Positions 59,684 through 64,000 of a stretch of 64,000 nucleotides of DNA are shown here, piece by piece. Below the pieces are notes generated by a model. The model searched no databases. It was not told where the DNA came from and worked only from the letters and a program-made list of their open reading frames with translations. Position 1 is the first letter of the stretch. Each line of letters begins with the position of its first letter. The stretch comes from an uncultured Sulfitobacter sp. (GTDB lineage: Bacteria; Pseudomonadota; Alphaproteobacteria; Rhodobacterales; Rhodobacteraceae). The DNA lies in assembly GCA_947492925.1 (NCBI GenBank), contig CANLOQ010000004.1:124001-188000 (forward strand). Reading direction: 5' to 3'. Both the position numbers and the translations under genes were made by a program.

Positions 59684-60412
59684 GGGTCAGGACCCATTGA
59701 TTTCGGCTGAGGGGGATGTTTCATAGCTCGAAAACCGAGCGGTAAACATGTCTGATCTTTTCTGGCTGACGGATGCACAGATGGCGCGATGCGCCGAGGG
59801 AATATGGCCCGCACAAAACGCTCTACAACCGTTGGAAGCGCTGGAGCGATAAAAGCATCTTTGCCCGGATGATGGTCGGATTGGCCGCTGGTCACAGCGA
59901 GCAAACGACGGTCATGATCGACGCCACCTATCTCAAGGGGCATCGCACGGCTTCCAGTTTGGGGGTCAAAAAGGGGGGGCGTGGACGCCTGATTGGCCGT
60001 ACCAAAGGCGGCATGAACACCAAACTGCATGCAATCTGCGACAGCCAAGGACGCCCGCTGAACCTGTTCGTCACCGCCGGGCGGGTCAGCGACTACATCG
60101 GCGCACGGGCATTGCTGAGGAGTATGCCCGATGTCGATTGGCTTCTCGGGGATCGCGGCTATGACGCCGATTGGTTCAGAGAAGCGTTGAAAGACAAGGG
60201 GATACGCCCCTGCATCTCAGGCCGACAGCAGCGCAAGAAGACCGTCAAATACGACAAGCGCCGCTACAAACGACGCAACCGGATTGAGATCATGTTTGGG
60301 AGGCTGAAGTACTGGCGGCGGGTTGCAACCAAATGCGACAGATGCCCGAAGGTCTTCCTGTCAGCCATCGCTATCGCGGCTCCCGTTATCTACTGGCTAT
60401 GAGTCCTGACCC
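59684..60412 (+). mobile_element. IS5-family insertion sequence, internally deleted
   Basis: The terminal inverted repeats are GGGTCAGGACCCAT at the left end and ATGAGTCCTGACCC at the right, which pair with one mismatch. Both ends are flanked by TA (59682-59683 and 60413-60414), which fits a 2-bp target duplication of the IS5 group. The element carries one broken transposase gene. At about 730 bp it is shorter than a full relative because of the internal deletion. It abuts the remnant of an indolepyruvate oxidoreductase gene. Confidence 0.88.
59748..60402 (+). pseudogene. IS5-family transposase, frameshifted by internal deletion
   Basis: The gene begins MSDLFWLTDAQMAR in the frame at 59748, then the expected next 30-odd residues are missing and the family sequence resumes in another frame (59773 onward): WRDAPREYGPHKTLYNRWKR, MIDATYLKGHRTASSL, GRTKGGMNTKLHAICDSQGR, LLGDRGYDADWFREALKDKG, RRNRIEIMFGRLKYWRR. 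The junction TGGCGCGA is short and likely occurs at both deletion ends, so a microhomology deletion is likely. The catalytic DDE residues lie in the retained part. Confidence 0.85.
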
Positions 60413-60414
60413 TA

Positions 60415-61070
60415 CCTCGCGCTTGATATGGCCGCAGGCACCAACCCCGCGAATATGGCAGTCGTCGGCGGCACAAAAACCGCCGCTGCGGTCAACTCAG
60501 AAATGCTGCCCACGGGCGAGATGGCCCGCAACGTCTATTTCCAATCGGATCAGGCAGGCATGCAGGTCTTCATCAAAGGTGCGATGCGCGAAGGTGGCTT
60601 TACCGCTGTGCCCGCGCTCAGCATCGCGGAAAGGTTGTTTGGCAATTACATCCTGTCCAACATGATCATCGTCGGTGCGGCCTACCAATCAGGCTTCCTG
60701 CCGATTGCGGCAGAGGCGATTGAGGACACCATCACAACCCCCTGCCCTGCGCTGGCTGATCAAGGACCGGAAAGTCGCGATTGGATCATGATTCCGCCCC
60801 GCGACGGTACTGCTCGCCAAGATGCGCGGCTTGCGCGGCACGGCGTTTGATCTGTTCGATTACAACCACGGGTGCCGGTCCGAGCGTGGAGCGATTGACT
60901 GGTACGCGAATGTCCTGTCAAATTCCGCCAGACTGCTGCGCCCAGAAAACGCCGATAGCGTCGCAGAACTCCTTTGCCTGCCTGAGAACATCCGCGGCTA
61001 CAAAGAGCTGAAACTCACTTCGCTTGACCGCGCAAAGACACGCGCGGTTGAGTTGCTGCAAACAATCTGA
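60415..61070 (+). pseudogene. Remnant of indolepyruvate ferredoxin oxidoreductase C-terminus
   Basis: Starting immediately after the IS, the frame reads MAAGTNPANMAVVGGTKTAA, AVNSEMLPTGEMARN and ALSIAERLFGNYILSNMIIV, like the gamma domain of single-chain indolepyruvate oxidoreductases. It is then disrupted (frame shift and missing block near 60730-60820), and resumes as MRGLRGTAFDLFDYN and PENADSVAELLCLPENIRGY, KELKLTSLDRAKTRAVELLQ, the usual C-terminal end. The 5' two thirds are absent and nothing similar lies left of the IS. It is clearly non-functional; it would once have acted in aromatic amino-acid or arylpyruvate breakdown. Confidence 0.75.
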
Positions 61071-61115
61071 AAATACAGGTGCCGTGCCACCCGACTTAAC
61101 CGGAGACCAAAAACA

Positions 61116-61811
61116 ATGAGCTATGTGTTCGATCCTGCACCCATTCCCACCGTTGCCGTGCATGGCAGCGACGCGCGTATTCCCGTTCGCCGCATCTTTT
61201 GCATCGGGCGTAATTATGCGGCACACGCACGTGAAATGGGCAAGGATCCGGACCGCGATCCGCCGTTCTTTTTCCTCAAGCCTGCAGATGCTGTCGTCGA
61301 TGACGGCGTGACCATCCCCTACCCGCCACAGACCGAGAACTTTCATTTTGAGGCGGAACTGGTCGCGGTGATCGGGACAGGTGGCAAGAACATCGCAGAG
61401 GAAAATTCACTTGATCACGTTTGGGGCTACGGCGTTGGCAACGACCTGACCCGCCGTGACCTGCAACTCAAGGCACGCGAACAAGGCCGGCCTTGGGATC
61501 TGGGCAAAGGCTTTGACCGCTCTGCCCCCGTGGCCCCCATCCATCCCGTGTCCGAAGTCGGGCACCTGAGCACAGGCGCGATCAAACTGACGGTGAATGG
61601 TGAGACAAAGCAAGAGGCCGATCTGGCCGACCTGATCTGGTCAATCCCCGAGATGATCTCGATCCTGTCGCATTCAATGGAACTGCAAGCGGGTGACCTG
61701 ATCATGACAGGCACGCCTGCTGGCGTCGGCCCGCTTGCCCCGGGCGATACATGTGTTGTTTCAATCGAAGGCCTTGGCGATCTGACCACACATATCGGGC
61801 CCAAAGAGTGA
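61116..61811 (+). CDS. Fumarylpyruvate hydrolase (FAH family)
   Basis: A 231-aa FAH-family hydrolase. Motifs: RRIFCIGRNYAAHAREMGKD, FFLKPADAVVDDG, NFHFEAELVAVIGTGGKN (metal-binding Glu residues), GYGVGNDLTRRDLQLKAREQ, and GDLIMTGTPAGVGPLAPGDT. In the gentisate pathway it splits fumarylpyruvate to fumarate and pyruvate, which matches the following genes. GGAG precedes the ATG. Confidence 0.9.
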   Translation: MSYVFDPAPIPTVAVHGSDARIPVRRIFCIGRNYAAHAREMGKDPDRDPPFFFLKPADAVVDDGVTIPYPPQTENFHFEAELVAVIGTGGKNIAEENSLDHVWGYGVGNDLTRRDLQLKAREQGRPWDLGKGFDRSAPVAPIHPVSEVGHLSTGAIKLTVNGETKQEADLADLIWSIPEMISILSHSMELQAGDLIMTGTPAGVGPLAPGDTCVVSIEGLGDLTTHIGPKE

Positions 61812-61839
61812 ATCCAACGCGGCACAGGAAGGACAGAAT

Positions 61840-62925
61840 ATGGACGACGGAAAAAGCGACGTGATGAACCCGGACGAGACACCAAAATTGCGCGCACTCT
61901 ATGACGGTTTCGAAAAGGAAAGCATCTTGCCTCTTTGGACCCAGGTGGGTGATCTGATGCCGCTGCACCCGAAATCCAAAGCTGTGCCGCACGTCTGGAA
62001 ATGGGCAAACCTGAATGAGCTGGCCGAGAAATCTGGTGATCTGATCCCGGTGGGTCGTGGTGGCGAACGCCGCGCTTTGGGTCTGGCCAATCCGGGGCTT
62101 GCACCCAATGCCTACATCAGCCCGACCCTCTGGGCCGCGATCCAACACCTTGGCCCGCGTGAAACCGCGCCCGAGCATCGCCATTCGCAAAACGCCTTTC
62201 GCTTTGTTGTTGAAGGCGATGGTGTCTGGACCGTCGTTGACGGTGATCCCGTGCGGATGTCGCCCGGCGATCTGCTCTTGACGCCCGGCTGGCATTTCCA
62301 CGGTCACCACAACGACACGGACCACACGATGACATGGATTGACGGGCTTGATATCCCGTTCAGCCAGCAAAACGATGTGGGCTTTTTCGAGTTTGGCTCT
62401 GAACGCGTTACTGACTATGCGACGCCCAATTATTCACGCGGTGAGCGCCTGTGGGGCCACCCCGGGTTGCGTCCGCTGTCGGGTCTGCAGGACACCGTAA
62501 ATTCCCCCATTGGTGCCTACCGCTGGGAACACACGGACCGCGCATTGACGGAACAATTGTTGCTCGAGGACGAAGGCCATCCCGCCACCGTTGAACAGGG
62601 CCATGCCGCGATCCGCTATACCAACCCAACCACGGGCGGGGATGTGATGCCCACGATCCGCTGCGAATTCCACCGCCTGCGTGCAGGAACCGAGACGCCG
62701 ATGCGCCGCGAGGTTGGCTCGACCGTCTTTCAGGTATTCGACGGGGATGGTGGCGTGGTGCTGAACGGCGAAACCCACAAGCTCGAAAAAGGGGACATGT
62801 TTGTTATTCCGTCATGGATTCCCTGGTCGCTTCAGGCGGAAACACAATTCGATCTGTTCCGCTTTTCGGATGCACCGATTATGGAGCGGCTTGGCTTTAT
62901 GCGCACGATGGTTGAGGGCGCATGA
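61840..62925 (+). CDS. Gentisate 1,2-dioxygenase
   Basis: Fe(II) bicupin dioxygenase (361 aa) that opens gentisate to maleylpyruvate. The first cupin holds the iron site in PEHRHSQNAFRFVVEGDG (two His) with a later His in LTPGWHFHGHHNDTDHTMTW; the second cupin has REVGSTVFQVFDGDGGVVLN and EKGDMFVIPSWIPWSLQAET. AGGAAGGA precedes the ATG. It overlaps the isomerase gene (ATGA). Some relatives prefer salicylate, but the neighbours point to gentisate. Confidence 0.92.
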   Translation: MDDGKSDVMNPDETPKLRALYDGFEKESILPLWTQVGDLMPLHPKSKAVPHVWKWANLNELAEKSGDLIPVGRGGERRALGLANPGLAPNAYISPTLWAAIQHLGPRETAPEHRHSQNAFRFVVEGDGVWTVVDGDPVRMSPGDLLLTPGWHFHGHHNDTDHTMTWIDGLDIPFSQQNDVGFFEFGSERVTDYATPNYSRGERLWGHPGLRPLSGLQDTVNSPIGAYRWEHTDRALTEQLLLEDEGHPATVEQGHAAIRYTNPTTGGDVMPTIRCEFHRLRAGTETPMRREVGSTVFQVFDGDGGVVLNGETHKLEKGDMFVIPSWIPWSLQAETQFDLFRFSDAPIMERLGFMRTMVEGA

Positions 62926-63491
62926 ACCTGACGCCTGCCGAGCAATCGGCGCGCGACGCCCTGCGCGCGCGCCAAGGCACGGGGGCCCGCTATGATGCGC
63001 CCGACGCACCGCACGCGGACCTGCTTTTCGCGCGGCGCGGCGCAGCCTATTTTGCGCGCAAGCTAAACGCGTTGCAGGACGCAGACCTAAATGCCCCAAG
63101 CCTGCGGGATGGGTGGTCCCGACGCCACCTCATCGCGCATGCAGGCTATCACGCGCGCGCAATGGCGCGTCTGGTAGAAGCGGCGCGCACCGGCATACAT
63201 CAGGAGATGCATAGCTCTGAGCAGGCACGTCTTGACGAGATCGAACTGGGTGCCACCCTGCCCGATCGCGCCCTGCGCAGTCTGGTCTACCACGCAACTA
63301 TTCATCTGGACGTGGAATGGCGCGATCTGGTTGACGCACAGTGGGATACCGCCCTCAGACTAAGCGATGGCAGACAGATTGCCGCGCGCGACACACCCCG
63401 CCTGCGCGCCTTGGAAATTTGGCAATGCGCTGTCGATCTGGGCAATGGGGGGCGCACAGCAGATATTCCCGCTCAACTTAGGCTTGTCTGA
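62922..63491 (+). CDS. Maleylpyruvate isomerase, DinB/mycothiol-dependent-like family
   Basis: A 189-aa protein starting MNLTPAEQSARDALRARQGT, with LRDGWSRRHLIAHAGYHARA (metal-binding His pattern of the DinB-like fold) and VYHATIHLDVEWRDLVDAQW. It resembles the N-terminal domain of the mycothiol-dependent maleylpyruvate isomerase, shorter than the actinobacterial enzyme. Since these bacteria do not make mycothiol, the cofactor is probably different or absent. ATG overlaps the dioxygenase stop. It completes the three-step gentisate route. Confidence 0.83.
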   Translation: MNLTPAEQSARDALRARQGTGARYDAPDAPHADLLFARRGAAYFARKLNALQDADLNAPSLRDGWSRRHLIAHAGYHARAMARLVEAARTGIHQEMHSSEQARLDEIELGATLPDRALRSLVYHATIHLDVEWRDLVDAQWDTALRLSDGRQIAARDTPRLRALEIWQCAVDLGNGGRTADIPAQLRLV

Positions 63492-63704
63492 CACGCTCCG
63501 GCGTCAGGGCGGTTGAAGCGGCGCCAGAAGACCGACACATAAATAGCAGTACCTTCCAATACCTTGGAGCGACAGGAAACGCGCGACGTGGGAGCCGGTT
63601 GCCCTTGAAATCAGCTGACTGGCGGTCGACCACAGTTCTTGCTCCCAACGCCAAGGCCGTGCGTTCCCAAGCATCTTTCGGTCGTGGTTTGGCCCGCACC
63701 TCCT

Positions 63705-64000
63705 CTAGCTAATCGCGTCCAACACTGCTGTCTTTGCCAGCGCAAGGTCGTCTATCGCCAGGCCGGACCGCGCCATCACCCGAAGACCGGAGTAGACTGT
63801 GAGGACAAGGTGGGCGCGACGGGTGATGACTGCCGCGTCCAAAGTCGGATCGGCGGCCTGCAAGGCGTCAAATATGGCGGTGCGCAGTTTGACGTATCCC
63901 CTTTGGACAAGCGCGTCAGTCTCCTTGTCGAGGGACGCGCGTTCCGCAGAGGCGTTGCACAGGAAACACCCGCGCCTGTCGTCATTGTCACGCACGGCGA
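63705..64000 (-). CDS. TetR-family regulator (partial, N-terminus outside window)
   Basis: The visible part is the C-terminal ligand-binding domain: DNDDRRGCFLCNASAERASL, then ALVQRGYVKLRTAIFDALQA, VLTVYSGLRVMARSG and the C-terminal LALAKTAVLDAIS. GC(F/L)LxN is typical of TetR-type C-terminal domains. The HTH lies beyond 64000. It is transcribed towards the gentisate genes, and what it controls is unknown. The 213 bp between it and the isomerase gene hold no convincing gene. Confidence 0.78.
   Translation of the reverse strand, partial: AVRDNDDRRGCFLCNASAERASLDKETDALVQRGYVKLRTAIFDALQAADPTLDAAVITRRAHLVLTVYSGLRVMARSGLAIDDLALAKTAVLDAIS

Noticed and set aside
63478-63699. Leftward frame of 73 codons between the isomerase and TetR genes
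   Set aside because: No ribosome site, unnatural composition, and overlaps the end of the isomerase gene.

Overview
The window is a high-GC chromosomal segment from an alphaproteobacterium, most likely of the Roseobacter group (Rhodobacteraceae). The reasons are the gene families (Flp/Tad pilus, UgpB-type binding protein, CbiZ cobinamide salvage, Irr-type iron box, HemP, DUF1289, kynureninase and gentisate catabolism), the dense ATGA/GTGA-coupled operons and the codon use. No rRNA, tRNA, CRISPR array or prophage was recognised. All identities rest on reading the sequence and on remembered family motifs; no database search was run.

Layout. 1-12.6 kb: the 5' part of a glycerol-3-phosphate (Ugp) ABC transporter, a 2-hydroxyacid dehydrogenase, a VOC/cupin protein, an ABC-2 exporter divergent from a membrane-bound LytTR regulator, an ETHE1-like metallo-hydrolase, a three-gene catabolic module (acyl-CoA ligase, nitronate-monooxygenase-like enzyme, Rieske oxygenase) and a membrane-anchored LuxR-type regulator with a clear terminator. 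12.8-20.1 kb: a compact Tad pilus operon (flp, tadZ, tadA, tadB, tadC, tadE, tadG) without secretin, CpaB or its own prepilin peptidase. 20.9-35.8 kb: a full type II secretion (T2SS) locus in two divergent arms (gspG-H-I-C-D leftward, gspL-M-E-F rightward), then gspN, a periplasmic-binding-fold lipoprotein coupled to gspJ-gspK, a DUF4331 secreted protein with a small lipoprotein, and a short prepilin peptidase.

36-50 kb is a metal and cofactor region: znuA divergent from zur-znuC-znuB; a leftward operon btuB-btuF-btuC-btuD-cbiZ-exbB-exbD-exbD-tonB headed by a well-conserved cobalamin riboswitch; a hemP operon of very small overlapping genes; a Dps ferritin preceded by an Irr-like box; an unknown gene preceded by a perfect Fur-like palindrome; and the remains of a DUF1111 (di-haem oxidoreductase-like) gene.

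50.8-64 kb is an aromatic and tryptophan catabolic region. Two divergent operons (flavin reductase-like, 3-hydroxyanthranilate dioxygenase and DapA-like lyase on one side; aspartate-dehydrogenase-like, LysR regulator, aldehyde dehydrogenase and kynureninase on the other) share a repeated promoter motif and lack the usual decarboxylase for aminocarboxymuconate semialdehyde. Next come a sulfatase-family hydrolase, an internally deleted IS5-family element, the decayed end of an indolepyruvate oxidoreductase, a three-gene gentisate pathway (fumarylpyruvate hydrolase, gentisate dioxygenase, DinB-type maleylpyruvate isomerase), and the end of a TetR-type regulator.

The strongest leads for something undescribed are the kynurenine-linked cluster with its DapA-like and AspDH-like enzymes, the lipoprotein built into the T2SS operon, the DUF4331 candidate cargo, and the iron-box-associated small genes around hemP and dps.
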